A stretch of DNA of 64,000 nt from NCBI GenBank assembly GCA_045648165.1, contig JAZRNL010000037.1, positions 5,920 to 69,919 on the forward strand, in the 5' to 3' direction. How positions within the stretch are numbered: the stretch's first letter is position 1; every line of letters begins with the position of its first letter. Made by a program: the position numbers and the translations under genes. The stretch comes from RGIG9115 sp045648165. Its GTDB lineage: Bacteria; Bacillota; Clostridia; UBA1381. Of this stretch, positions 1 through 8,165 are shown one piece after another. The notes below the pieces were generated by a model. That model ran no database searches. It was not told where the DNA came from and worked only from the letters and a program-made list of their open reading frames with translations.

Positions 1-154
1 AACAGAGCCCGGATTCAAGGGTGACACTGCTACAGGTGCAACAAAGCCCGCAACACTTGAAACAGGTGCTGTTATTCAGGTTCCCTTGTTTGTTGACGGT
101 TCTGATATAATCAGAGTTGATACAAGAACAGGCGAATACATGGAGCGTGTATAA
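1..154 (+). CDS. efp: Elongation factor P, C-terminal end (partial)
   Basis: The window opens inside this gene. Frame 2 encodes the last 50 residues, containing KGDTATGATKP, ETGAVIQVP and the terminal DTRTGEYMERV, which is the signature end of the third OB-fold domain of EF-P. EF-P binds ribosomes stalled at consecutive prolines and promotes peptide bond formation. The start lies upstream of the window, so length and the modified lysine region cannot be checked. A G/C stem-loop follows the TAA stop and the acidic zinc-ribbon gene starts 64 bases later. The family call is secure because the C-terminal motif is highly conserved. Confidence 0.95.
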   Translation, partial: TEPGFKGDTATGATKPATLETGAVIQVPLFVDGSDIIRVDTRTGEYMERV

Positions 155-164
155 TTAGTGTAAA

Positions 165-203
165 CAAGGGCATTGTCGTATTTCGGCAATGCCTTGATTT
201 AAA
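165..203 (+). terminator. Possible terminator after efp
   Basis: CAAGGGCATTG (165-175) can pair with CAATGCCTTG (187-196), with one bulged G. The sequence after it is ATTT and then A-rich, so a proper U-tract is missing. It may be a weak terminator or a processing hairpin between efp and the next gene. Confidence 0.4.
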
Positions 204-218
204 AAAAGGAGCATTGCT

Positions 219-698
219 ATGTACGACGTATTAAAAAAGATTTCCTACCTTAAGGGCTATGCAGAAGGCCTTAAAATTGACACAAAAAGCAACGAAGGAA
301 AAATGATTTTCAAGCTTATCGAAGTTATTGAAGAGCTTGCTGACGCAGTAGACGATATTGCATATTATGCGGATGAAACTGAAGCGAGAGTAGATGCTCT
401 TGAAGAAGATATCGAAATGCTTGAGTCTGACTACTATGAGCTCGACGATGAGGACGAGTACGATGACTATGAAGATGATGAAGATGATGACGATTTCTTT
501 AACGACGAAGATGATGATGACGACTTTTTTGCAGATTTTGATGATGAAGAAGGGTCGGAGTTCGATGATGAGTTTTTTGAAATCGAATGTCCCAGCTGCG
601 GTCAGGACGTCCTTGTAAACTTTGATGATATTGACAACGGAATTGTATGTCCTCATTGCAACGAAGAAATCGAGCTTGAGTTTGAAACAGAAGAATAA
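219..698 (+). CDS. Acidic coiled-coil/zinc-ribbon protein, CD1247-like
   Basis: 159 aa, unknown function. Residues 1-70 are predicted helical, with the N-terminal pattern (MYDVLKKISYLKGYAEGL) that I associate with the clostridial 'CD1247 N-terminal domain' family. Residues 76-117 are almost entirely Asp/Glu with interspersed Phe and Tyr. The end carries a compact zinc ribbon with two CxxC pairs, CPSC and CPHC. The arrangement suggests a soluble protein that pairs a helical interaction domain with a metal knuckle through a disordered acidic linker. It has an AAAAAGGAG ribosome site and follows efp, a common neighbourhood in Clostridia. Family assignment is from memory; the domains themselves are visible. 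Confidence 0.8.
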   Translation: MYDVLKKISYLKGYAEGLKIDTKSNEGKMIFKLIEVIEELADAVDDIAYYADETEARVDALEEDIEMLESDYYELDDEDEYDDYEDDEDDDDFFNDEDDDDDFFADFDDEEGSEFDDEFFEIECPSCGQDVLVNFDDIDNGIVCPHCNEEIELEFETEE

Positions 699-705
699 TG
701 AAGTA

Positions 706-743
706 CAGGATATTGCATTTTTCTGCAATATCCTGTTTTTTTG
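706..743 (+). terminator. Intrinsic terminator
   Basis: A perfect 12-bp stem, CAGGATATTGCA (706-717) with TGCAATATCCTG (724-735), is followed by seven T. It ends the efp/zinc-ribbon transcription unit. Confidence 0.9.
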
Positions 744-826
744 TGCATTTATTGATAGTAATAATACAGAAATGTTAATTTTGTATGTTTTTTCATGTAA
801 AACTATTTAATTACATTGCTTGATAT

Positions 827-1000
827 GTTATAATAAATGCATCCTATAAAACACAATATATTGCATTTATTATCAACATAAGCTACCTATATCTATTCAT
901 TCTAAGCTTATGTTATAATGAATGCAACCTATAAAACACAATATATTGCATTTATTATCAACATAAATTACCTTATATATTGTAATAGGAAATTTATGTT
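827..1000 (+). repeat. Hairpin repeat A-B-A-B', copy 1
   Basis: This fills most of the 390-base gap before murA. Unit A (827-877) recurs at 912-962 with 49 of 51 bases identical. Each A is itself a hairpin: TAATAAATGCA (831-841) pairs with TGCATTTATTA (862-872). Between them lies hairpin B, ACATAAGCT (876-884) with AGCTTATGT (905-913). A second, diverged B follows, ACATAAATT (961-969) with AATTTATGT (991-999). The reverse complement of the same A-B-A array is found at 52506-52640. The start of each A contains TATAAT, so it could act as a -10 element. No protein is encoded. It is either a MITE/REP-like element or a conserved RNA structure. Confidence 0.85.
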
Positions 1001-1089
1001 ATAGTACTAATGTATAGTTGTGTCTATATTCACACAAACATCGGTTTTCTCATATGATACACTAAAAACATATAAGGAGAGTGTTGTTT

Positions 1090-2346
1090 GTGAGTGGCTA
1101 TTACATAGAAGGCATGCACAATCTTGACGGCGAACTCACCGTTCAGGGTGCAAAAAACGCCGTACTTCCCATACTTGCCGCTTCAATAATTAACGGCGGT
1201 AAAAATGTAATACATAATTGTCCGAAACTCAGGGATGTAGAAAAAACCATAGAGGTTTTGAGAGCTCTCGGATGTAGGGTTATACCACTTGGAAATACCA
1301 TTGTGGTGGATTCCGGACCTATGGACGGATACATAATCGAAGAAACTCTTATGAGGCAGATGCGTTCCTCTATAATATTTCTGGGCGCCATAATTGCCAG
1401 ATGCGGAAAAGCAGTGGTGAGTATGCCCGGAGGTTGTGAAATAGGGATGCGACCTGTGGATTTGCATCTCAAAGCTTTAAGAGAGTTGGGGATTGATATA
1501 ACCGAAGAAAATGGTTATATCATATGCAAAGCTGATAACCTTCGCGGGGGAAGAATACACCTTGATTTTCCCAGTGTAGGAGCTACAGAAAATATAATGC
1601 TTACGGCTGTGGCGGCAAAAGGTACAACCGTTATAACCAATGCCGCAAGAGAGCCTGAAATTGTAGATTTACAGAATTTTCTTTGTCGGATGGGTGCAAA
1701 GGTAACAGGAGCCGGAACAAGTACCGTTTCAATTGAGGGTAAGTCAAAGCTTTATGGAATAGAATATTCTGTAATGCCTGACCGGATTGTGGCAGGTACT
1801 TATCTTACATGCTGCGGTACGGCAGGCGGAAAGATGCTTCTTAAAGGTATAAACACAGGTGATATGACATCAATTCTGTCAGTTCTGGGGGATATGGGAG
1901 CTAAAATCAAGCAGGAAAAGAATTCTGTTTTTATCAATGTATCCAAAAGGCTCAATTCTTTAGGAACGCTCCGAACATTGCCCTATCCCGGATTTCCAAC
2001 TGATATGCAGTCGCCTTTCCTGGCACTTGCTTGTACGGCTAAAGGAACAAGTGTTATAGTTGAAACTATATTTGAAAATCGTTTCAGAAACGCAGAAGAA
2101 TTGCTCCGTATGGGAGCCGATATCAGGGTTGACGGTAAAACTGCAGTGGTTGTTGGAGTAAAACGTCTTCAAGGGGCAAATGTATGTGCCTGCGAGCTCA
2201 GAGGCGGAGCTTCTCTTGTTGTTGCGGCTTTGGGGGCAGACGGTATAACATTTGTTTCAGACATTGAATATATAGATCGAGGCTATGAAAGCTTTGATAA
2301 AAATCTTGCATTATGCGGAGCTAAAATCGCACGTATAAAAGATTGA
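1090..2346 (+). CDS. murA: UDP-N-acetylglucosamine 1-carboxyvinyltransferase MurA
   Basis: Transfers enolpyruvate from PEP to UDP-GlcNAc, the first committed step of peptidoglycan synthesis, in the cytoplasm. I chose the GTG at 1090 because AAGGAGA (1074-1080) abuts the GTG at 1081 with no spacing but sits 9 bases from 1090. This start also places the catalytic Lys-Asn pair at residues 22-23, as in E. coli MurA. The catalytic cysteine is Cys116 in PGGCEIGMRPVDLHL, so the enzyme should be fosfomycin-sensitive. Later motifs DRIVAGTY and YPGFPTDMQSP are intact. The length of 418 aa is typical of the EPT family. It is followed by divIB and ftsZ, so it belongs to a cell-envelope cluster. Confidence 0.97.
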   Translation: MSGYYIEGMHNLDGELTVQGAKNAVLPILAASIINGGKNVIHNCPKLRDVEKTIEVLRALGCRVIPLGNTIVVDSGPMDGYIIEETLMRQMRSSIIFLGAIIARCGKAVVSMPGGCEIGMRPVDLHLKALRELGIDITEENGYIICKADNLRGGRIHLDFPSVGATENIMLTAVAAKGTTVITNAAREPEIVDLQNFLCRMGAKVTGAGTSTVSIEGKSKLYGIEYSVMPDRIVAGTYLTCCGTAGGKMLLKGINTGDMTSILSVLGDMGAKIKQEKNSVFINVSKRLNSLGTLRTLPYPGFPTDMQSPFLALACTAKGTSVIVETIFENRFRNAEELLRMGADIRVDGKTAVVVGVKRLQGANVCACELRGGASLVVAALGADGITFVSDIEYIDRGYESFDKNLALCGAKIARIKD

Positions 2347-2384
2347 TATAAGAGTTTGACAACTCTGTTTTGGGATGCATAAAC

Positions 2385-2410
2385 AACACTGCATTTTGCG
2401 TGTTTTTTTG
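2385..2410 (+). terminator. Weak terminator-like hairpin after murA
   Basis: AACAC+GCA (2385-2393, one bulged T) pairs with TGCGTGTT (2397-2404), followed by a run of T. It may attenuate transcription between murA and divIB without separating them. Confidence 0.4.
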
Positions 2411-2466
2411 CATCTCAACAAAAACAGCTCGGACAAGCTTCGTCCGATGAAAGGAATGATTAATTT

Positions 2467-3264
2467 ATGAACGGTCGTACCGGGAGAAGGCGGAAGCTTG
2501 GTAACAGTACAGAACGTCAGATCAGGGAAAGGCATATGCGCCGAATCCGGCAGATGCAACGACGAAGGATTATTTTCAGAAGTGCTTTGATTTTAGTAAG
2601 TGTTGTTGCACTTTTATTGGTAATAGTGTTTTTGACACCATTATTTAATGTTCGTGACGTGGTGATTGAAGGAAACAGCAGAGTAAGTACGGAAACCATT
2701 CTTGAGCAGCTGCCCTTTGCAGAGGGAGACAATCTTTTCAAGGTAAATGAAGGCTCTGTAAAGAACAAACTTTGCGATATTGCCTATATAAGTGATGTGC
2801 AGATTGAAAAGGATTATCTTCCCCCCGGAGTACGTATCAGAGTAAGTGAGAAAAAACCGGTTGCCGCCATCTCTATGAACGGAACTTACGGCGTGATTGA
2901 TATAAGGTGCGAGGTTCTGGAAGAGGGTGGAGAAATTCCTGAGGGAATACCGGAGCTTGTATATTATCATGAAGATGCCGACTCATTCAAGGGCGATGAA
3001 GATGCAATCAGAGAATTGTCAAACTTCTTTCAAATTGCAGATAAAATAAGTCTGACAGATAAAATTACAGGTATTGAACTTATAGAGGATAATGAAATTA
3101 ATTTTGAATATGATGGAAGACTTAAGATAATTTGCGGTTCAGGTCTTGATATGGAAAAGAAGCTTCCTCTTCTCAAGGAAACTGTCAACAATCCTGCTCT
3201 TGGATCTAATGCTCATGGTGAAATTGACCTTTCCACCCCGGGTAAAGCGGTTCATCGTTCGTGA
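2467..3264 (+). CDS. divIB: Cell division protein DivIB/FtsQ
   Basis: 265 aa bitopic membrane protein of the divisome, partner of FtsL and DivIC/FtsB in scaffolding septal peptidoglycan synthesis. A strongly basic cytoplasmic tail (residues 1-37, rich in Arg) precedes a single membrane segment (about 38-60). The extracellular POTRA domain then begins with FNVRDVVIEGNSRVSTETI, and a short beta-rich C-terminal part follows. The motif KDYLPPGVRIRVSEKKPVA is typical of the FtsQ/DivIB family. AAAGGAATGATTAATTT precedes the ATG. It lies between murA and ftsZ, the usual order in Clostridia. An FtsL homologue lies in the other division block at 62.5 kb. Confidence 0.9.
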   Translation: MNGRTGRRRKLGNSTERQIRERHMRRIRQMQRRRIIFRSALILVSVVALLLVIVFLTPLFNVRDVVIEGNSRVSTETILEQLPFAEGDNLFKVNEGSVKNKLCDIAYISDVQIEKDYLPPGVRIRVSEKKPVAAISMNGTYGVIDIRCEVLEEGGEIPEGIPELVYYHEDADSFKGDEDAIRELSNFFQIADKISLTDKITGIELIEDNEINFEYDGRLKIICGSGLDMEKKLPLLKETVNNPALGSNAHGEIDLSTPGKAVHRS

Positions 3265-3353
3265 TTGACAAATTGTACAATAAAACAACATAGAATAATT
3301 GAAATTTTGTTAAAAAATATTTGGTCATTTTGCAAAAAGTTTTCAAAAAAGTA

Positions 3354-3382
3354 TTGAATATATTACAAAAAAATAGTAGAAT
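3354..3382 (+). promoter_or_regulatory. Sigma-A promoter for ftsZ
   Basis: TTGAAT (3354-3359), a 17-base spacer and TAGAAT (3377-3382) match the housekeeping consensus. It lies 54 bases before the ftsZ ATG, so ftsZ can be transcribed independently of murA-divIB. Confidence 0.75.
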
Positions 3383-3435
3383 AAACTATAATAGTAAAAT
3401 CGTGACGTATAGTAATACGAAGGAGGATAAATATT

Positions 3436-4560
3436 ATGCCTATTGATATGGTACAGGATAATAACGTTATAGAAGGTGCAAGAATTAAAGTCATCGGTAT
3501 TGGCGGCGGTGGTAACAATGCGGTTGACAGAATGATTGAAGCAGGCGTAAGCAAGGCAGAGTTTATTTGCGTAAATACTGATGCTCACCAGCTTGGCAAC
3601 GTAAAGGCACCTACAGTTCTTCAGATTGGCGGAAAACTTACAGGCGGTCTCGGTGCAGGTGCTAAACCTGAAATTGGCAGACAGGCTGCAGAAGAAACAA
3701 AAGAAGAAATCAAGAGATTACTTGAAAATACAGAAATGGTATTTATCACAGCCGGAATGGGTGGCGGAACAGGTACAGGTGCAGCTCCTATTATTGCTGA
3801 AATATCAAAGAGCATGGGTATACTTACTGTTGCAGTTGTAACAAAGCCGTTCTTCTTTGAAGGACCTCAAAGAATGAGAAACGCAGAAGAAGGTCTTAAG
3901 CAGTTGGCTGACAAGGTTGACGCGCTTGTTACAATTCCTAACGACAGACTTTTCAACATAGCAGATAAGAAAGCTACAATTGAAGACTCTTTCAAACTTG
4001 CAGACGAAGTTCTCCGTCAGGGCGTACAGGGTATAATCGAAGTTATTACTCAGCTTGGTATTATGAACTGTGACTTTGCTGATGTTCGCACAATTATGAA
4101 GGATTCAGGCGTTGCTCATATGGGTATCGGTATCGGCAAGGGCGAAAATGCTGCTCAGGATGCAGTAAGAAATGCAATTGAAAGCCCCCTTCTTGATACA
4201 AATATTACAGGTGCATCAAATGTACTTCTTAATGTAACAGGTGGTACAGAATTCTCACTTGTTGATATGGGTGAGGTTTCAAAGATTGTTCAAGAGCAGG
4301 TTTCACAGGATGCAAATATTATCCTCGGTACTGCAGTTGACGAATCGATGAAGGATGAGATTAAGGTAACACTTATCGTTACCGGTCTTGATGCAGCAGC
4401 AGCTAAGGGTGCGGCTGATAAGGCAGCTCAAAGACGTGAATTCGGCGAATATGTAAGAGGCGGACAGAGCATATCAGGTGATGGCGATGTTTTCTCAAGA
4501 AAGCTTAAGCCTGGCATGGAAAATGTAAATGTACCTTCGTTCTTTAAGCCTAAAAACTAA
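3436..4560 (+). CDS. ftsZ: Cell division protein FtsZ
   Basis: Tubulin-like GTPase that polymerises into the cytokinetic Z ring. 374 aa. The nucleotide-binding loop GIGGGGNNAVDRM is at residues 21-33, and the tubulin signature GGGTGTG is at 109-115. The catalytic T7 loop is visible as NCDFADVRTIM. The C-terminal end VPSFFKPKN is the short conserved peptide that binds FtsA/SepF-type anchors, reached by an unusually short linker. A strong AAGGAGGATA site lies 6 bases before the ATG. The gene has its own promoter at 3354-3382 and terminator at 4578-4613. Codon choice is markedly more uniform than in its neighbours, as expected for an abundant protein. Confidence 0.99.
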   Translation: MPIDMVQDNNVIEGARIKVIGIGGGGNNAVDRMIEAGVSKAEFICVNTDAHQLGNVKAPTVLQIGGKLTGGLGAGAKPEIGRQAAEETKEEIKRLLENTEMVFITAGMGGGTGTGAAPIIAEISKSMGILTVAVVTKPFFFEGPQRMRNAEEGLKQLADKVDALVTIPNDRLFNIADKKATIEDSFKLADEVLRQGVQGIIEVITQLGIMNCDFADVRTIMKDSGVAHMGIGIGKGENAAQDAVRNAIESPLLDTNITGASNVLLNVTGGTEFSLVDMGEVSKIVQEQVSQDANIILGTAVDESMKDEIKVTLIVTGLDAAAAKGAADKAAQRREFGEYVRGGQSISGDGDVFSRKLKPGMENVNVPSFFKPKN

Positions 4561-4577
4561 CTTCACAAATGATATTG

Positions 4578-4613
4578 AACTGCTGCGGTAACTCCGCAGC
4601 AGTTTATATTTTT
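4578..4613 (+). terminator. Intrinsic terminator after ftsZ
   Basis: AACTGCTGCGG (4578-4588) pairs perfectly with CCGCAGCAGTT (4594-4604). A T-rich tail follows. Confidence 0.9.
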
Positions 4614-4639
4614 AATAGATATTTATGGAGGTTTTTGCT

Positions 4640-5749
4640 GTGTTCGGATTAGTGCTTGAAGGTGGAGGGACGAAAGGTGCATATCATTTAGGAGCATATA
4701 GAGCATTAAATGAGCTGGGGCTCAGAATAAATTCAATAGTCGGAACATCAATAGGAGCAGTGAATGGAGCTTTGTTTGTGCAAGGTGATTATTCTCTGGC
4801 AGAACAGATATGGAATGATATTTCTGTAGGAGATATTATAAAACTTCCGGAAAGCCTAAATGAAAGCGAAAATCTTATTGACATAAAAAATGTTCAGATT
4901 TTCTATAAAGAGTTGTTACAAAAAAAAGGTCTGGATATTACTCCTTTTGAAAAGCTTCTCAAAGAAGTTATTGACGAAAACAAAATCAGAAACAGCAGTA
5001 TAGATTTCGGGCTTGCCACATTTAACGTGACAGGCGTTAAAGAGGAACGTTTGTTTGTAAAGGACATTCCAAAGGGGATGCTGACCGATTATATAATTGC
5101 AAGTGCCTGTTTTCCAATATTCCAGCCAAAAAAGATAAATAATACAGTTTTTATCGACGGTGGTGTTACAAACAATATGCCTGTTGATATGCTTATTAAA
5201 AACGGATGCCGTGATATTATATGTATAGAAATCGGCGGTGTGGGTGTTTCAAAACGAATTTCGGGAGCGGGGCATAATGTTATAACGGTGAAAACGGGAA
5301 AAGGCTCTGTAAAGACCCTTGATTTCAGCCATCAATCCATAAATGAGGCAAGGCAATTGGGATATTTGGATACCCTGCATACCTTTGGTAGAGTGTGGGG
5401 CACAAAGTTCTATTTTCCGGCTGAGGAATATACAGATGCCAAATTGAAATATAGTGATAAGCTTATATTTGGATTAGAGTGCGCCGCTGAATATATGGGT
5501 ATAGACCGCTTGAAAATTTACTCATTTCAGGACTTGGCTGATTTAGTGGTTAGAGAGTATATGAAAGTCCCTGAATATACAAGCATAATTGAAGTTCTCA
5601 AGAAAAGTGATAAAGAAAAGGTTGCGGCTTTGGCTCGGGCGATTATTGAATCCCGATCAGATGTTCTCGAAAATGTTACTGTAGCAGGTATTTTAGGAGA
5701 AATCTATGAGGCGGCATCATCAATTGCATATTTTGCGGAAAGGAAATAA
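4640..5749 (+). CDS. Patatin-like phospholipase family protein
   Basis: Predicted acyl hydrolase with a Ser-Asp dyad. The oxyanion-hole loop EGGGTKG lies at residues 7-13, the nucleophile elbow GTSIG follows about 25 residues later, and the catalytic Asp is in FIDGGVTNNMP. The C-terminal half after about residue 220 is helical and family-specific. I prefer the GTG at 4640: the only good ribosome site (TGGAGG, 4626-4631) overlaps the upstream ATG at 4625 but is 8 bases from this GTG, and the protein then begins right at the beta strand before the GGG loop. No signal peptide is seen, so it is cytoplasmic. It ends one base before the following lipoprotein gene. The substrate is unknown. Confidence 0.9.
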   Translation: MFGLVLEGGGTKGAYHLGAYRALNELGLRINSIVGTSIGAVNGALFVQGDYSLAEQIWNDISVGDIIKLPESLNESENLIDIKNVQIFYKELLQKKGLDITPFEKLLKEVIDENKIRNSSIDFGLATFNVTGVKEERLFVKDIPKGMLTDYIIASACFPIFQPKKINNTVFIDGGVTNNMPVDMLIKNGCRDIICIEIGGVGVSKRISGAGHNVITVKTGKGSVKTLDFSHQSINEARQLGYLDTLHTFGRVWGTKFYFPAEEYTDAKLKYSDKLIFGLECAAEYMGIDRLKIYSFQDLADLVVREYMKVPEYTSIIEVLKKSDKEKVAALARAIIESRSDVLENVTVAGILGEIYEAASSIAYFAERK

Positions 5750-5750
5750 A

Positions 5751-7121
5751 ATGAAAAAGACGATTTCTGCTCTCCTATTTGTAGTTCTTTTTGTCGGATG
5801 CATATTTACAACCGGGTGTAGTGCAGGGGAGATAACAGTTGCTTTAAACGGCAATGAACTTTCTTTAAGACAGCCTCCTGTCATTGTTGATGGTCGCACA
5901 CTTGTTCCTTTCAGAGGGATTTTTGAGGCTCTTGGTGCAGAGGTGTCATGGGACGGTAAAACAAAAACTGTAACAGGGGTTGCAGATGGAAAAAGTGTTA
6001 CACTTACCATAGATAAAACCGAAGCATATGTAGACGGTGAAAAAAGAGTTCTTGATGTTGCTCCCTGCATTGTCAACGACTATACTATGGTTCCTGTGAG
6101 ATTTGTGTCCGAAGCATTCGGAGCAAATGTTCAGTGGGATTCTCGTACCCGTACAGTGAGTATTATTTATAACAGTAATCTCACGGTAGTGTTTGCTGAT
6201 GTTGGTCAGGGTGATTGTGAGCTTGTAATATGCGACGGTGAAACAATGCTAATCGACGGTGGAAACGCAGACAAGAGCAGTACTGTTGTGGCTATTTTGA
6301 AAAAGTATGGGATAAATCACATAGATTATCTTATTTCAACTCATGCCCACGCAGACCACTGTGGAGGTTTATCAGGTGCTCTTAGTACCGTATCGGTGGG
6401 GAAGGTTCTTGCACCTGTTACGGGAAGTGATTCGAAAACGTATAAGAATTTTGAAAAGGGTGTGGCATTGCAAGGCTTGAAAATAACCAATCCCCAGCCG
6501 GGAGATACATTCTCTCTGGGTGGCGGTAAGGTAGTAGTGTTAGGCCCTGTAAATGAAGAATTATCAGATATAAACGATACTTCTATAGTACTTAAGCTAA
6601 CTTACGGAAGCAGGAGTTTTCTCTTTACCGGAGACTGTGAAGCTGATGGGGAAAGGGATATTCTTGAAACCGGTGCAGATGTTTCTGCAGATGTTTTAAA
6701 AGTAGGTCATCACGGGGCCGAAACATCTACATCATACAGTTTCTTAAGAGAGGTAATGCCTGAATATGCAGTAATTAGCGTTGGAAAAGATAATTCATAT
6801 GGTCATCCCACGGATGCGGCGCTCAGCCGTTTAAGAGATGTGGGAGCCGTTGTTTACAGAACAGATATTCAGGGTGATATTGTATTGGTTTGTGACGGAA
6901 GCAATATAGACATAACAACCCATAAGAATTCGGGAGTTTTGACAAATCCAACTGAAAAACCGGCAGATGGGGAAGTAATTTATATAGGCAATCGCAGAAG
7001 CAGAAAGTTCCATAAATCAACTTGTTCGGGGTTGCCGTATGAGGATAACAGAGAATATTTTTCATCAAGGTCCGATGCCGCAAATGACGGATATGAGCCT
7101 TGTAAAATATGTAAGCCTTAA
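5751..7121 (+). CDS. Lipoprotein: copper-amine-oxidase-N stalk + ComEC-like metallo-beta-lactamase + CxxC tail
   Basis: 456 aa. The ATG at 5751 gives a lipoprotein signal with lipobox TTGC (Cys23), so the protein is anchored outside the membrane. Residues 26-140 contain two copper-amine-oxidase-N repeats (GRTLVPFRGIFEALGAEVSW and TMVPVRFVSEAFGANVQW), a common clostridial wall-binding stalk. Residues 145-395 form a ComEC/Rec2-type metallo-beta-lactamase domain with GQGDCELV, the metal motif THAHADHCGG, LFTGDCE and VGHHGAETS. The final 45 residues (from YIGNRRSRKFHKSTC to EPCKICKP) resemble the Ada-like metal knuckle found beside secreted nucleases. It is probably an extracellular phosphodiesterase or nuclease; the substrate is inferred. 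It lies directly downstream of the patatin gene. Confidence 0.88.
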   Translation: MKKTISALLFVVLFVGCIFTTGCSAGEITVALNGNELSLRQPPVIVDGRTLVPFRGIFEALGAEVSWDGKTKTVTGVADGKSVTLTIDKTEAYVDGEKRVLDVAPCIVNDYTMVPVRFVSEAFGANVQWDSRTRTVSIIYNSNLTVVFADVGQGDCELVICDGETMLIDGGNADKSSTVVAILKKYGINHIDYLISTHAHADHCGGLSGALSTVSVGKVLAPVTGSDSKTYKNFEKGVALQGLKITNPQPGDTFSLGGGKVVVLGPVNEELSDINDTSIVLKLTYGSRSFLFTGDCEADGERDILETGADVSADVLKVGHHGAETSTSYSFLREVMPEYAVISVGKDNSYGHPTDAALSRLRDVGAVVYRTDIQGDIVLVCDGSNIDITTHKNSGVLTNPTEKPADGEVIYIGNRRSRKFHKSTCSGLPYEDNREYFSSRSDAANDGYEPCKICKP

Positions 7122-7135
7122 AAGGAGACGCACCA

Positions 7136-8113
7136 ATGCCAAAAACCAGAAATCAAAAACTCAAGTTATTGTATCTTCTTAAGATTTTGACTGAAAAAAC
7201 AGATGAAAACCACCCCATATCAATGCCAAATATCATAGCCGAGCTTGAGCGCTATGGTATAACAGCGGAGCGTAAAAGCCTGTATGACGACCTGGAAGCT
7301 CTGGAAATTTACGGTGCGGACATATGTTCGGTTAAGGGTAAGAATTCAGGGTATTTTCTTGCTTCCCGGGAATTTGAACTTCCTGAGCTTAAGCTTCTCG
7401 TCGACAGTGTGCAGGCTTCAAAGTTTATAACCAAAAAGAAGAGTATGGAGCTTATATCAAAGCTGGAAAAGCTTGCGAGCAATCATGAGGCTTCGCACCT
7501 GAGACGCCAGGTTTTTGTAACTAACAGAGTAAAGGCGGTCAATGAAGCTATTTACTATGCGGTTGATAAAATCTATGATGCAATATCACAAAACAAAAAA
7601 ATATCTTTTCGTTATTTTGAGTGGACAGTGGATAAAGAAAAACGATATCGTAAGGATGGCGAACGTTATGTAGAAACCCCTGTTACTCTTTCCTGGGACG
7701 ATGAAAACTACTACCTTATTACATATAAAGAAAAGTATAAGGGGTTCACACATTACAGAGTGGATAAAATGACAGACCTTGAAATTCTGGAAGATGCAAG
7801 GGTAATGCCTGAAAAAAGCTTTGACCCTGCAGACTATGCTAAAAAAGTTTTCGGAATGTTTGGAGGAGAAGAAACTGCCGTTGAGATTAAATTTTCAAGC
7901 ACTTTGGCAGGTGTTGTAATCGACCGGTTTGGCGAAGAAGTATTTATAAGAAAGTGTGATAACGATTGGTTTGTTGCCAGGTTCAAAGTGGCAATAAGCC
8001 CTCAATTTTTCAGCTGGATAATGAGCTTTGGAAACAGAGCTGAAATAATTGCACCTGTTGACGTAAGGCAGAAAATGTGCGAGCTTTTAAAAGAGCTTGC
8101 TGATGTATACTGA
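7136..8113 (+). CDS. WYL-domain HTH transcriptional regulator
   Basis: 325 aa. The N-terminal winged helix (residues 8-75, ending KGKNSGYFL) is of the DeoR-like HTH_11 type. It is followed by a WYL ligand-sensing domain (about 140-225, with SWDDENYYLITYKEKYKGFTHYRV split by short loops) and the WCX C-terminal extension. Such proteins often bind nucleic-acid-derived ligands and act as repressors or activators. AAAAGGAGA precedes the ATG, and the gene starts 14 bases after the lipoprotein gene, so it may control that pair; this is inference. No adjacent restriction or defence genes are present, which is where many WYL regulators occur. A strong bidirectional terminator follows. Confidence 0.9.
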   Translation: MPKTRNQKLKLLYLLKILTEKTDENHPISMPNIIAELERYGITAERKSLYDDLEALEIYGADICSVKGKNSGYFLASREFELPELKLLVDSVQASKFITKKKSMELISKLEKLASNHEASHLRRQVFVTNRVKAVNEAIYYAVDKIYDAISQNKKISFRYFEWTVDKEKRYRKDGERYVETPVTLSWDDENYYLITYKEKYKGFTHYRVDKMTDLEILEDARVMPEKSFDPADYAKKVFGMFGGEETAVEIKFSSTLAGVVIDRFGEEVFIRKCDNDWFVARFKVAISPQFFSWIMSFGNRAEIIAPVDVRQKMCELLKELADVY

Positions 8114-8114
8114 G

Positions 8115-8163
8115 AAAGGTCATAACATTTCGGGGAATATCCTGAATGTTATGACCTTTTTGC
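8115..8163. terminator. Bidirectional terminator
   Basis: AAAGGTCATAACATT (8115-8129) pairs perfectly with AATGTTATGACCTTT (8145-8159). T runs exist on both strands. It separates the convergent WYL regulator and malQ. Confidence 0.92.
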
Positions 8164-8165
8164 TT

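Noticed and set aside
231..728. 165-residue minus-strand frame opposite the acidic protein
   Set aside because: Ile/Val-rich product is the mirror of the GAT/GAA codons of the acidic tract; no ribosome site.
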